Shown piece after piece: positions 10,201 through 20,769 of a stretch of 43,202 nucleotides of DNA. The notes under the pieces are model-generated. The model was not told the DNA's origin and made no database searches. It saw nothing but the letters and a program-made list of their open reading frames with translations. A program made the translations under genes and the position numbers. Position 1 is the stretch's first letter. Each line of letters starts with the position of its first letter. Origin of the DNA: Boothiomyces macroporosus (taxonomy: Eukaryota > Chytridiomycota > Chytridiomycetes > Rhizophydiales > Terramycetaceae); the NCBI GenBank assembly GCA_027604185.1, contig JADGKB010000111.1, forward strand, positions 1 through 43,202. Direction: 5' to 3'.

Positions 10201-10643
10201 TTGGTGAAATGGGTAAAGACTATATCTGGGCTGTGTCTACATTGTTGGAAGATGCTCTTATGGATAGAGATTTAGTGCATCGACAGACTGCATGTGCTAC
10301 AGTCAAGCATATGGCATTAGGAGTAGTAGGGTTGGGTTGTGAAGATGCCATTACACACATGTTTAATCTAATCTGGCCAAACATTTTCGAAACTTCACCG
10401 CATGTGGTCAATGCAGTTATGGATGCATTAGAAGGATGCAGAGTTGCACTTGGCCCAGCAATTATTCTAAGTTATTGTTTACAAGGCTTATTCCATCCAG
10501 CAAGAAGAGTTCGTGAAATGTACTGGAAAGTTTACAACACTGTTTACATTGGTAGTCAAGACGCTCTAGTCCCATACTTTCCCAAGATTGAGAGCGACGG
10601 TAGGAACCAGTATGAAAGATGGGAGCTCGAGTATGTCATTTAA
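7246..10643 (+). CDS. SF3B1: Splicing factor 3B subunit 1 (SF3b155)
   Basis: U2 snRNP subunit that clamps the branch-point/U2 duplex. Exons 7246-7375, 7394-8560, 8609-8941, 8962-9811 and 9833-10643; introns 18, 48, 20 and 21 nt; product 1096 aa (human about 1300). The N-terminal region has SPERVDAF, three RWD-type U2AF-ligand motifs (about residues 118, 136 and 172) with TP dipeptides and a GQYGETPK triplet repeat; then [15 protein letters not shown] and IRTPARKL, and HEAT repeats from about 270 to the C-terminus ([10 protein letters not shown]). Branch-point-region residues known from human cancer mutations are kept: YVRNTT, RHTG-x-K and the Lys700 equivalent (QPKVRT, about residue 493). The N-terminal 18-nt intron rests on weaker homology than the others. 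The upstream limit (ATG 7246) is the first in-frame ATG. Confidence 0.95.
8561..8608 (+). other. 48-nt intron with internal hairpin in SF3B1
   Basis: The only intron in the window longer than 22 nt. It has GTAAGT at its 5' end and TTAACAATAG at its 3' end. Bases 8570-8587 form a perfect 7-bp stem (ATAATCC/GGATTAT) with a TTGA loop. Splicing here restores ...[16 protein letters not shown], which matches SF3B1 of other eukaryotes. Confidence 0.85.
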
Positions 10644-11098
10644 TAAAGGATATCGACGAGGTTTAGTCGTTGCACAATGTGGCACAAAACTGTTTTGATC
10701 GTAATTCCAATTACAGGTTCCATTCAAACATTCTATAGGTGAATCTGTTTGGTAATCTATATTCATTCGCTTAAGTTGGTGATTCTCTACTTTGCGGATA
10801 AATAGTATTTGCTAGTTGCACACAAGCTCTTTTTCACTCTGCTATTCTATCAACCCAATACCACACTTTATAAATACCTGGCATGCTTCAAACTGGACTA
10901 GAGCTTAAAGATGCTGATGATTCAAGTAGCAATTTTTTCCGATTGTCTGCAAGTCAGACTTTTCCCAATCTATTCCGCACCCAATATCTACTATATTTTT
11001 TGAGGCGTTCATATCACACTGTGGTACCTTTGCGGTAGAGTTCCCATGAAATACATTCCATTCAATGCTTGTTTTTGACAAAAGAAATAGAATTTAAA
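10644..11098. other. Intergenic, no gene recognised
   Basis: About 450 bases downstream of SF3B1. A TTTATAAATA box lies near 10867. I see no coding region or RNA gene. Confidence 0.4.
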
Positions 11099-11494
11099 AT
11101 GGCAGCCCATTCGATTATGCACACTACTACACATACTACCACAACGACTGCAACAACAACAACTACTACAACCACTACATTTATAGCTACTACTACCGCT
11201 CAAGTAGCGAACGCATTAGCTACACCGACACAGGTAGCAGATTCAACCCAGCAACAGTCTTCCATACCAGTCATTCCTATTATCCTAGTTGTACTAGCAG
11301 TAATTGCCGCAATAGTTGGCTATATATACTATAGAAAATCTAAGCAGGAGATGCCTGAGCCTAGTAACATTAAAGAAATCAGCCAACCAATAGATTTACC
11401 AGAAATTAAAGATATTCAGTTGAATTCTAATGATTTTAGAGTTTCGCAGTTGCTTCAAGTTGTTGATGGAAATGTAAAAATTGAAGGTCAATAA
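11099..11494 (+). CDS. Small Thr-rich single-pass membrane protein
   Basis: 131 aa from the ATG at 11099. The first 60 residues are almost entirely Thr, His, Ala and Gln, including long threonine runs, followed by one membrane helix (IPVIPIILVVLAVIAAIVGY) with a stop-transfer YYRKSK, and a 55-residue acidic tail. There is no obvious signal peptide, so either the helix itself is the anchor or a 5' exon was missed. It belongs by layout to the group of mucin-like membrane proteins at 1.8, 11.9 and 12.7 kb. No family recognised. Confidence 0.5.
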   Translation: MAAHSIMHTTTHTTTTTATTTTTTTTTFIATTTAQVANALATPTQVADSTQQQSSIPVIPIILVVLAVIAAIVGYIYYRKSKQEMPEPSNIKEISQPIDLPEIKDIQLNSNDFRVSQLLQVVDGNVKIEGQ

Positions 11495-11928
11495 AAAAGT
11501 AACTTTTCTTGTTGGTTGTTCTAATTTACCAGTTGATTTGGGTTTGCGAGTTGGTATGTACAATCGGTCAACCACAGCAAGCGATTTCCTTGATATCGAA
11601 AATAGCCAAAGATTATATCCTTTCCAAGTAATATATAAAGATATGATGTACGGCTTCAATCGAAACTATCGTGTTTTTTATCAAAATATTATTTCCCTTA
11701 CAAACTCGAAACTAGTGAGAATAAAATAGCGCAATTCTATTCATTTGTTAGAATCCAAATTCTAAAACGTATCGGTATCCCAATTTCTATTTCGTTTTCT
11801 ATTTTTTCGTTGTATGTGGTAGGGCTTTTACAAAAGATGGCGCTGTCAATCTCATACATAGGGGATCGAAAAACAACTTGGAGCCCGACTCTAAAACTAT
11901 ATATTCTACAGATGTACACAATCATCAG
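11495..11928. other. Spacer with an unassigned open frame
   Basis: A plus frame without ATG at its start (11481-11729) runs 80 codons through this spacer and ends at TAG. I could not join it to the upstream gene by a convincing microintron, and its product shows no family. It may be chance or a decayed exon. Confidence 0.3.
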
Positions 11929-12516
11929 ATGCTTATCATTTCGTTACTAATTACAGTAGTTATTGGTCATCCTTTGTACAAACGGGACGAGAATTCTCAA
12001 TATATTGTGGTGGGTGTATTATGCATATGCGCTTCGTTACTTGTTGGTGCTCTGCTATCTTACTTTTGCAACTCTTTCACAAAGTCATTCAAAAGTAGTG
12101 CTTTGAAGAGATCTAAAAGAAAGAATAGCAAAGATTATCATCAGCGACACCAATTCATCAAGGAATCAAAGAAAAAGTCTTTGGATGTAATTACAGAGGA
12201 ACCTGAAGAGTTGCCTGTGCCTGAACCAGTTATGCTTCCTCCTCCATACACTGAGAGGATTCTCGTATCCACAGAAAATCAAAGAAAGATACAGGTTAAC
12301 ACTGCAAAGCAAACGCTTGATAGCAAGAGTTTCAAAGCTGTTAATCAACCAAAGGCAGTGAATCCAGGTAAACCAAAAGCAAGAAGGCCAAGTATATCAA
12401 GTAAATATGTCCCTTCAAACAGTAATTTATCAAGTGAGTCTGGTCACCAGTCAGAGCTGTTCCAGCCGCAAACAACTGATAGACTCGTGCTGTCAAAAAC
12501 ACCAAGTTACTTTTAA
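11929..12516 (+). CDS. Single-pass membrane protein with PPPY tail
   Basis: 195 aa from the ATG at 11929, chosen because it starts a signal peptide (MLIISLLITVVIGHP); the frame extends 17 codons upstream without an ATG. A very short ectodomain with a KR pair precedes one helix (YIVVGVLCICASLLVGALLS). The tail of about 140 residues is basic near the membrane (KRSKRKNSK), then holds PVPEPVMLPPPYTERI. PPPY is a PPxY motif of the kind bound by WW domains of Nedd4/Rsp5 ubiquitin ligases. It could be a trafficking adaptor or a receptor tail; function unknown. Confidence 0.55.
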   Translation: MLIISLLITVVIGHPLYKRDENSQYIVVGVLCICASLLVGALLSYFCNSFTKSFKSSALKRSKRKNSKDYHQRHQFIKESKKKSLDVITEEPEELPVPEPVMLPPPYTERILVSTENQRKIQVNTAKQTLDSKSFKAVNQPKAVNPGKPKARRPSISSKYVPSNSNLSSESGHQSELFQPQTTDRLVLSKTPSYF

Positions 12517-12709
12517 TGTAAAATAAATACTGTAATCATTATTTCATTCTTTGATTATATATTCAGGTCCCTTGAACTAGTAGTAATTGCAAATCAGGGA
12601 TCTATATCCAAGTGGCTCATTGATTTTTTGACACCCCTATTCCAATCCAAAACCAGGCTCTTTGTTAAATCAGCATTAAAACTATTATCTCACTGTTTTT
12701 CTTTTTACC

Positions 12710-13726
12710 ATGATAATCCTGTTGTTATTGTATATTTTTGATTGCAAGCCAGTCAGTGTTTTTGCAGATTCAAAAATACCTTTGGGACAGAAAATATTCA
12801 AAGACTCGTTTGGTGCCAATGCTCAGTCTTTACAAGGAACGGATGGAAATGAGACACCAAGTGATGGTTTCCTAAACTTTCCAGTAGTAGAAGCAACTGG
12901 ACTACCCAGTGCATTACCTTCTGTAACTCAAAGTCCAATACCAGCAACTCAAACTGTCGAAATTATTAACGTGGATCCTACAGTAACTTCAAATGTAATC
13001 ATAATCAACACTGATACAACCAGTACAGTTTCCTCTGTTACTGCAACTAGTATTCAAAATACCACAACAACTAGTATCCCTACGACTGTTGCTATTTTGC
13101 CATTGCTGCCAACAGCAACTACGACTCCAACCCCAAGCACAACTCAAAGCAGTTTGTTGGAATCCACTGGCCAATTCATCAACCAAAACAAAATGATTTT
13201 AATAATAGTCGGTTCAACTATTGGCATGCTACTATTAATATTTATGGGCATCTATTTAAGACCGAAAAGAAAGCAACCTCCGCTAATGGACTTGAACAAT
13301 CCAGACTCCATTCCAGTACTATCTACGATTGGTAACAGTCAAGTATTTGGCGGCCAAAAAGATATTCTACTAAAGCCTGATAATCCATTTAAAGGACAGA
13401 CACCATTGACTTCACCAGCCCAGTTTGAATACCGACCACCACAAACTCAAAGGAGATTAAATCAACCGCAAATACCACAAACCCGATCAAACTATCAGAA
13501 AAAGTATAATCAAATACCTCAAAAAGCCCTTGTAAAACAAGCAAGTTACTCTCTTGATCCAAGAGACTCCATGTATACTGACGATGACGCTGCGGTATCT
13601 TTAGCTATGCATGCACTTAGTGAACGCTTAGAAAGCGACGACTCTTCAGTTGGGCTTTCTAGGCGGCCATCGCTTGTATCAAACTTTAGAACTACTTTTC
13701 TCTCATCTGTTTATAATCCAAAATAA
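12710..13726 (+). CDS. Mucin-like single-pass membrane protein with long tail
   Basis: 338 aa. A signal peptide (MIILLLLYIFDCKPVSVFA) leads into a Ser/Thr/Pro-rich ectodomain of about 145 residues. One helix (MILIIVGSTIGMLLLIFMGI) and a cytoplasmic tail of about 155 residues follow; the tail has KRK next to the membrane, several Pro-x-x-Pro stretches and an acidic DDDAA patch. It lies head to tail with two other single-pass proteins. The arrangement suggests a surface sensor or adhesin, but no family is recognised. Confidence 0.65.
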   Translation: MIILLLLYIFDCKPVSVFADSKIPLGQKIFKDSFGANAQSLQGTDGNETPSDGFLNFPVVEATGLPSALPSVTQSPIPATQTVEIINVDPTVTSNVIIINTDTTSTVSSVTATSIQNTTTTSIPTTVAILPLLPTATTTPTPSTTQSSLLESTGQFINQNKMILIIVGSTIGMLLLIFMGIYLRPKRKQPPLMDLNNPDSIPVLSTIGNSQVFGGQKDILLKPDNPFKGQTPLTSPAQFEYRPPQTQRRLNQPQIPQTRSNYQKKYNQIPQKALVKQASYSLDPRDSMYTDDDAAVSLAMHALSERLESDDSSVGLSRRPSLVSNFRTTFLSSVYNPK

Positions 13727-14757
13727 ATAACTAATCATCGAGTTGCTTTTTTCATATATTAGCTTAGGGCTCGCTAATCTCAATAGCAAGTAGCTTCTGT
13801 TGTTCCAAGTTACAATAAACTAAACAACAATGAACCTAATATGGGGTTTTGATTCGCCATTAAATTGAGGATTGTCTTCTGGTACTAAAAACACTTTGAC
13901 AATTGAAGATTTCGTTTATAGCGATTGAAAACCTCAGGATCATACTATTAAATTCAATATGTATAGCATTAGTCTATTAGGTGCATAGTCCTCGACAGAA
14001 AGCCCTCCTAACTTGACCAAGCATCTGTTTTTAATTAGTTGCGATCTTTCCAAATGGAGGATAATTGCCAAAAAAGGTAATTTTGAAAAAATCAAGTTTT
14101 CTGTATGATATATCTTTATTCAATTTATCGTATTCATTCTAAAATAAATAATCATTTGAAGTATTACTCTAGCCGAATTCGCTGTTTGAAAATAAATGAG
14201 AGGTGGCATTATTGATCAGAACTGAGGTGACTATGATGTGAGCAATAGATCTTTACTCTGAATTAACAAAATCGAACATACAAAGACATGATTCTTTATT
14301 CTTTCAGTTTATTCAGACTTATCCACTTGCAGCACCTCCTCCTACCTTAATTCCATATGTAACAGGAGATGAATCTTCTGTAGATTCAGGAACAGCAAGT
14401 GCGAATACAACGGATACACATAACGAAGCGATCTTGATAAAGTTCATTGGTAAAAACTAGAGTATCCCAATGACTGTTTAAATAGTGACACGCACCACTG
14501 CGCCACAAGAATATCTATCCAGTAAGAGCAGTGGTTTTCACCATTCGAGGTTCCAAAGTAAGGTACTCTTATGGCTTACTACCTGAGAGCACTCAAAAGT
14601 AGTTTTCCTAATCAGTTGCAGTGTTATACTGGAAAATGAGTGATCAAATTTCTTGTGTTTGGAGTGCCACGCCAAAAAAGGCATGTTGTCCCACACGAGG
14701 TGAGGCTTGAACTAATTAGACAAAAATAAAAGGACCACATGAAGCCAATGCAATAAG
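13727..14757. other. Intergenic; possible coding relic at about 14300-14460
   Basis: About 1 kb with no clear gene. A frame from about 14233 to 14459 would encode an acidic, Thr/Ser-rich stretch (LAAPPPTLIPYVTG...), but it has no ATG and no clear splice partner. Bases 14513-14538 repeat exactly 26 bases of the coding sequence at 15884-15909 of the next gene. A TTTCCTAAT element like those upstream of the ABC transporter lies at 14604-14612. Confidence 0.4.
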
Positions 14758-16039
14758 ATGGACTGGGACGGTAAATACAACTAAATATAGGTCCTAGAGA
14801 GATGATGACTAGCACAGATAGCAGTTCTGACGATGAGTCGAGCGAATCTGTTGTATCGGTGGATGGCAACCAGATCGGTACGCAAATGATACCGTTGGCT
14901 AACAACACTTGGAATGGGGAACACTCTCGTTCTATAAAAAGAGTGTGTCTCAGCCTAGGTAAATGTCCGTAACATTAGGCTTTCCATCAGTACACACTAC
15001 TGTAAAGAGATCGCTCGTTCTTGAAAGCAATACTATCATATCTGACGAAGAATTTGATGAATCAATCCCAAGCTCCGTATTTTCTGTTTCGCCTAGTGAT
15101 GAAGAAGCCTACCAGCAAGAAATAAATGGCGATGTTACTGATAATTCATCTGACGGCGGTAGAGTTTCTGAAAAGTCCAAGTTGGATTGCAAAAAGAAAT
15201 CCAATGGATCAAGAGAACTACCAGTTCAAGCGACAAAAAGCAATCCGCCGAAACCAATTCAAGGTGGTAGATCAGTCTCAAAAGAGTTGTTATCAGCCCT
15301 TAGCCCTGAAATGAACGCGAAAATTGAAGAGCAAAAGGCAAGGTCAATCGAAGGCTTTTTAGATTGGAAAGTAGAGTTACCGCAATACTTTGGTAACCAC
15401 TTTGGTTTGCTTTCTCAAGTTTTTCGTTTAAACCTCAACACTCTAGTGAAGGGGGAGTATTGGTTTGGTTCTGACTTTATCATGGATTGCAATCAAGATA
15501 AAGCACCGAAAGATGCTACCTTTGTTGGATTGATCCTGTCCGAAGGAGCTTCAGAAAAAAAGTATTTGGTAATCACTGGTCGTAAAAAAGTAGAATTGAA
15601 AGAAGGCTACTTTGAAGCAATAACTGATATTCTTACAATTAAGGTGTACGATGACGGTGAATTGGCATTGTATAACAAGGGAAAACCTTCCTTCCTAAAG
15701 GTATGTGCAAGTCCTCCAGATTTGTTTTTCAACTATGATTCAGATTTAATCTTTGTTGGAATCATTACTTCTGATAAAGTTTTCAAGGTTAATGTCTTGG
15801 GGTGTGATGTCGAATTCCAACTGGATGTTTTTGAAAATGAATGCCAAGTTTTGTACATTGACCACCTGTCAAAGTTGCAAAAAATCTATCCAGTAAGAGC
15901 AGTGGTTTTAAATGTTCTATCTGAAAGACTGGCAATGATGGATTTCAACTATTCTTATGCTTGCAGATCTGATGGTAAATATAAACCAAAGCTAATTGAC
16001 GTTCTCATTCCAGCAGGAGCAAACCCGTTCTACTTTTAA
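14758..16039 (+). CDS. Unknown cytosolic/nuclear protein with acidic N-terminus
   Basis: Exons 14758-14770 (13 bases), 14791-14958 and 14979-16039, with two 20-nt introns; 413 aa. The first intron contains ACTAA and the second GTAAC before TAG. The N-terminal 150 residues are rich in Ser, Asp and Glu (DSSSDDESSES) and look disordered. The C-terminal 250 residues, from about IEGFLDWKVELPQ, appear folded, with alternating beta-like segments and conserved-looking NPFYF at the end. I do not recognise the fold. The start exon encodes only MDWDG; a start at 14802 inside exon 2 is also possible, so the first intron could instead be in the 5' UTR. Confidence 0.65.
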
Positions 16040-16691
16040 TAAAGCAGCATTATCTTCCTATATCAAGCCAGAAGAAAGAGAGACAGCTCGATCTGCAGAT
16101 TTTTTGAACAGAGAGTATTAGAATATTGAACAAGGTAATTTCATAGAAAAACAAACTTTGGTGTCAGAAAGCTTGGTGCACTTTAAGCACTAGACCTTCA
16201 CAATTAACCTATGTTCAAAGATATGTTGTGAATTAAATGAATTCAGTGATTACGTTATATAGCACGAACGGAGGCTGATGACGTACAAGTATAAGTAAGC
16301 GTGTCGCCCTAGATATTTACTTGTTTTCCATTAAAAAGAAGAGTGTCTATATCTAGATTTGTAGAACAGACCGACTGTTGAGGCATTAAGAAAGATTAGA
16401 TACTGATTTTCCTAAATAGATATTAGGAAACGAACTGGAAAACTAGATACTCAAAAACAACAATGTATCTTCTGAACACTATCGCCATCGGTACAACTTC
16501 GGAAGATTCCCCCATAGGTTTCCTAATAGAGCTGAATGACTTGGACAAAGACCACAGGGGAGTATGATCTGTCCACAGACATCCCTAATTGGACTCATTT
16601 AATGGGATCTGCCTATAAAGCACATGATTTTCCTAATTAGTCCCTTTGAGGGAACTATGGCGTTCTTGTGTTCTTTTGTGCTTTTGCAAAA
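16040..16691. other. Intergenic region upstream of the ABC transporter
   Basis: About 650 bases without a recognisable gene. It holds four copies of TTTCCTAA, listed separately. A short frame from about 16462 has no support. Confidence 0.45.
16408..16640. promoter_or_regulatory. TTTCCTAA repeat cluster upstream of ABCC gene
   Basis: TTTCCTAA (16408-16415) and its perfect inverse TTAGGAAA (16423-16430) are separated by 7 bases; further direct copies, TTTCCTAATAG and TTTCCTAATTAG, lie at 16519 and 16629. All four are within 290 bases upstream of the transporter start. An inverted pair plus direct copies is the usual pattern of a binding site for a dimeric regulator, but I cannot name the factor. 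Confidence 0.35.
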
Positions 16692-19600
16692 ATGAAGAGG
16701 GTCCCAACAGATATCCTTAGTTTGATTGCAAATTCATGGATTACGCCTGAAAGCAAAAAGGCAGCATCTGGAGAAATAGATAGTGATGTGTGTTTGTATT
16801 AACCTAGCCTAACGTAGTCCTCCCTGAGACGTCCAAGGAATTGATGCCTACTGTGGAGAAATTCTTTGGTAATATTAGAAAGGACATTCAAAGGGATGCG
16901 ACGGTGAATCTTGCTGTACACATGGTTGAGCCGTACAAGATTGATTTGTAAGCTATACTCATTTTAGAGTGTTGTTGGCTTGCCTACAGTTGATTATAGT
17001 CTTTATTAGTAGTATTAAACCAATGCTGATTGCACAGGTAATTCAATTCTGATATAGTTTCTACTATATCTCGATCCTACCTACACGGGAAGTATCTGGT
17101 TTGGCAGCGTGTACTGCATTACTGTTTTACTTGTCGTTAGTGTGATATTAAAACCGCTGCTCGATTCTTTATGCGGTTCGCTTCTGTCAAAAATGGAATG
17201 TCGATTTTGGAACATCAGCTATCTGATAATTTACACAAAGATTTTAAACTTTAGTAGCACGAGTCGCTTGGTAATACAAATTAATTCCAGAAATACGACA
17301 TGGGAAATATTATGAATTTATTTAGTAGAGACCTAATGCGATTACTGGAAGGTTTAAAGATCATTCAAAATGGTTTCTACCCGATCTTTCTCATCTTTGT
17401 CAACTTTGCATTCGTTTACAGTTTGCTAGGAGTAACTGCTGTGTACTCTGCCCTGTTTTACTTTCTCACAATCATTCCAGTTGTGCTATTGAATTTCACC
17501 AACACAAAATACACTACTTCAAAAAACATCTTGCTCGACACCAGAGTAAATCTACTGCGTGAAATATTAAAAAGTAATTCATCACTGACTCAGACATCAA
17601 AAATATCAAATTTTGCAACATAGAAAACTATTTCTCCAAAGCACTTCTTGCTAACGTTGATCAATGTGTAAAAATTGGAAAGCGGATTTACAAAGTCAGC
17701 AGATTGCAAATGACATTTACAAAAACCATCAGCACAGTCCTTACCGGTCTTACATTTATTGTTTATAGTCTCCTTGGAAATACTGTGTCGCCTGCTATTA
17801 TATTTCCCACTTACATGTACTTGGACGAAATATGTAACCAGTTTAGTACGTTGCAGTTTCTGTTCACGAATGTTCTGAATACCTATGAAGCCTACCAAAT
17901 TGCTAAAGACTTTGTGTTGGCGGAAGAAAAAGGGTCGACTAGCCATACTTCTGAAGATCCTGATGTTGCTTTAGAGCTTGAAAAAGTGACTTTGAAGTGG
18001 AGCGACTCGAAATATGTGAAGATGGCTCACGATAGAAAGCTGAAAGAGATGAGATATATTTCCAAAGTAAAATTGGAGAAAATGGAGTACGCTGAAGACA
18101 AGAACACATTTGAATTGCAAAACTTGAATGTAACTATCAAGAAAGGTGCTCTGGTAGGAATCGTTGGTACTGTTGGTGCAGGAAAAAGCACATTATTTTC
18201 TGGGTTGGTGGGTGAACTTTCCAATATCTCTGGAAAGGTAACTAAGCTTAATACCAGGTAACAATCAACGGAGAAATAGCATACTTTACCCAAGAGCCAT
18301 GGATAATGAGTGATGATATCAAATCAAATATCGCCTTTGGGCGAGATGTCGACTTTGACAGGCTGGAGAAGGTAGTCAAGTCGTGTGGAATGGTCAAGGA
18401 CTTGAATGCCATGAAAGATGGGGTTTACACCAAATTAGGCGAAAGCGGAATTAACTTGTCCGGCGGTCAGAAAGCCAGAGTAGCGCTCGCCCGATGCCTC
18501 TACTCTGATGCAGACATCTTCCTGCTGGACGATCCGCTTGCGGCACTTGATGCTTATGTTGGTAGACAAGTGTTTGAAAATGCAATCAAAAAAGAACTCT
18601 CGAACAAAACAGTGCTTCTTGCCACTCATCAGCTGCAGTACATGCAACAAATGGACCACATAATTGTCCTTGACCAATGCAAAGTTGCTGAAAGCGGATC
18701 TTACGAAGATTTAATCGCGAAAAAAGGAGTGTTCCATTCGATGATGGCTCAATTCCATACCGAGGATGCTAGAACAGCTACTGTTATTCAAGAAACAGAG
18801 CAGTTGAGTGCACCACTTGATAAAAAACCAGAAAATATCGTCGAGTTTGTCAAAAAGGAAAAAAAGCAAACAGTAAATTTACGAATAATAATAGGGGAAT
18901 ATTCCATGGTCACTGTATGGTAAAGTATTCAAAGGAATCAACACCAAAGTATGGTTCCCGATATTTGGGGTTCTCTTTATTTTGAACTTTGCAGTGGATT
19001 TCTTAGGGCTATTGGTTATAACATGGTGGGCTGACGACAACACCAGAAATTCGTATTACGAAAGGTTGTTACTCGCAACTACGATTGGTAGGTCGGTCGT
19101 ATTTTGTAAGTTGATTTAATTTTAGATATTCTGAATGTCTTCTGGTTTTTATCAGGTGTCGACAACTACAAGTTCTATTTTATCCAAACTTATGAATCAA
19201 TCGTTCAAGCCCCGCTTTATTTTCATGAAGAAACTCCTATTGGCAGGATTTTAACACGATTCGGGATGGATATGAAGGCTTTGGATCATGGCATTTTTGT
19301 AGAGACGTATATTGCTATATCGTTCACATTGTCTTTTCTAGGAAAGAGCGTATTTATCTGCTTGGCCAACCCCTTCCTCGTAGGTAGAAAGATGTTAATT
19401 TAGTATTGCTATTGATTGCGTATTCCATAATAATCCATATTAGAAAAGTGTATGATGGAGCGAATTTAGAATTTATAAGATATTACAATTTATATGATTC
19501 GTCCGTAGATACTTTTGCTGTTGAAACATTGTCAGGATTAACTGCTATAGGCACTTTTCCATCTGCCACCAAATTATTTAACGAACGGTTCTACCAAATT

Positions 19601-20769
19601 TTCGACAAATTGGGAGGTTGGATTGCATTGGTACGATACAACAATTCATGGTATGAGTTTAGAGTATCTATGTTGAATTCTCTCATTACTATTAGTGTAA
19701 TTGCAAGCGCACTTTTTTTCAATCAACACACCACCTATTTTAGCGCACTAATTGGGCTTGCGTTAACACAAGCAGAAAGTTGTACTGCACTACTACTTTT
19801 TTTAATTCTGGGTATAGCGAGCGGTAAAGCTAGTGTAATTAATGTTTAAAGTTAGATGAACTCATTCCAAAGAATTATAGAGTATATCAATGAGACGCCA
19901 AAAGAAGGGGCAATGGAGCTTCCAACTGATCCAAAAGATAGATCTTGGCCGTCAGCAGGAGCCGTGGAAATCAATAGCTTGTGCATGGCATACCACAGCA
20001 AACCGGAAAAGCACGTAATCAGCAACCTTTGCATCAGCATCAATCCTGGAGAAAAGATTGGCGTGGTTGGACGAACAGGCTCTGGCAAGTCGACACTTGC
20101 CCTTGCCTTCTTTAGAATCCTGGAGCCAAAGAGCGGAAGCATTGCCGTTGATGGAAGAGGTACTTTTCCCTAACAGCAGACATTGCACAGCTGGGACTAA
20201 AAACACTTCGACGAAGCATCGATATCATTGCGCAGGAAGCAAACATCTTTTCAGGAACAGTCCGTTACAATCTGTGTCTCGACTCGGCGTTTTCCGACGA
20301 AGAGCTGTGGCAAGCGCTGGAGCTGGTGGGGATGAAAGAGTATGTGTCTCAACTCCCAGAGAAGCTGGAACATGAGCTGATTGGTGGCGGAAGCAATCTC
20401 TCTGCTGGACAGAAACAACTATTGTGTCTCGCAAGAGTGCTCATCAAGAAACCCAAAGTATTGGTTTTGGACGAAGCTAGCTCATCGATCGACGGTGAAG
20501 CAGACAAGTTGCTTCAGACTGTTCTTCGCAATACATTAAAAGACACCACCATCATCAGTATCGCCCATAGACTCAACACAATTGCAGATTTCGACCGAGT
20601 TCTAGTCCTCGATCAGGGAGAAATGACAGAGTTTGACTGTCCACATGTGTTACTGCAAGATCCATCTTCCGAGTTTAGCAAGCTGGTTGAATCATCGGGA
20701 GGTGCAAATGCCCAAGCAATTAAAGACATTGCTAGGGCAGCATATCAAAAAGATGGACAGGAGGAATAA
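16692..20769 (+). CDS. ABCC (MRP-type) ABC transporter, 12 exons with 11 microintrons
   Basis: Exons: 16692-16787, 16808-16947, 16968-17037, 17058-17270, 17291-17573, 17594-18237, 18258-18872, 18895-19105, 19126-19383, 19404-19834, 19856-20159, 20180-20769. Introns are 20 nt except 18873-18894 (22) and 19835-19855 (21). The product is 1284 aa, the size of a full ABCC protein without the extra N-terminal TMD0. TMD1 has MGNIMNLFSRDLMRLLEG; NBD1 has Walker A GTVGAGKST (about 459), signature LSGGQ (about 549) and FLLDDPLAALD, with the Asp that ABCC proteins have in place of the catalytic Glu. TMD2 has TPIGRILTRFGMD; NBD2 has GRTGSGKST (about 1059), LSAGQ and VLVLDEASSSID. Expected to export organic anions, conjugates or drugs, at the plasma or vacuolar membrane. 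It would be called a pseudogene without the microintrons. Confidence 0.92.

Noticed and set aside
16692..20769. ABC transporter as a pseudogene with many frameshifts and stops
   Set aside because: Every break coincides with a GT-AG segment of 20-22 nt, and its removal restores conserved sequence each time; random decay would not do this.
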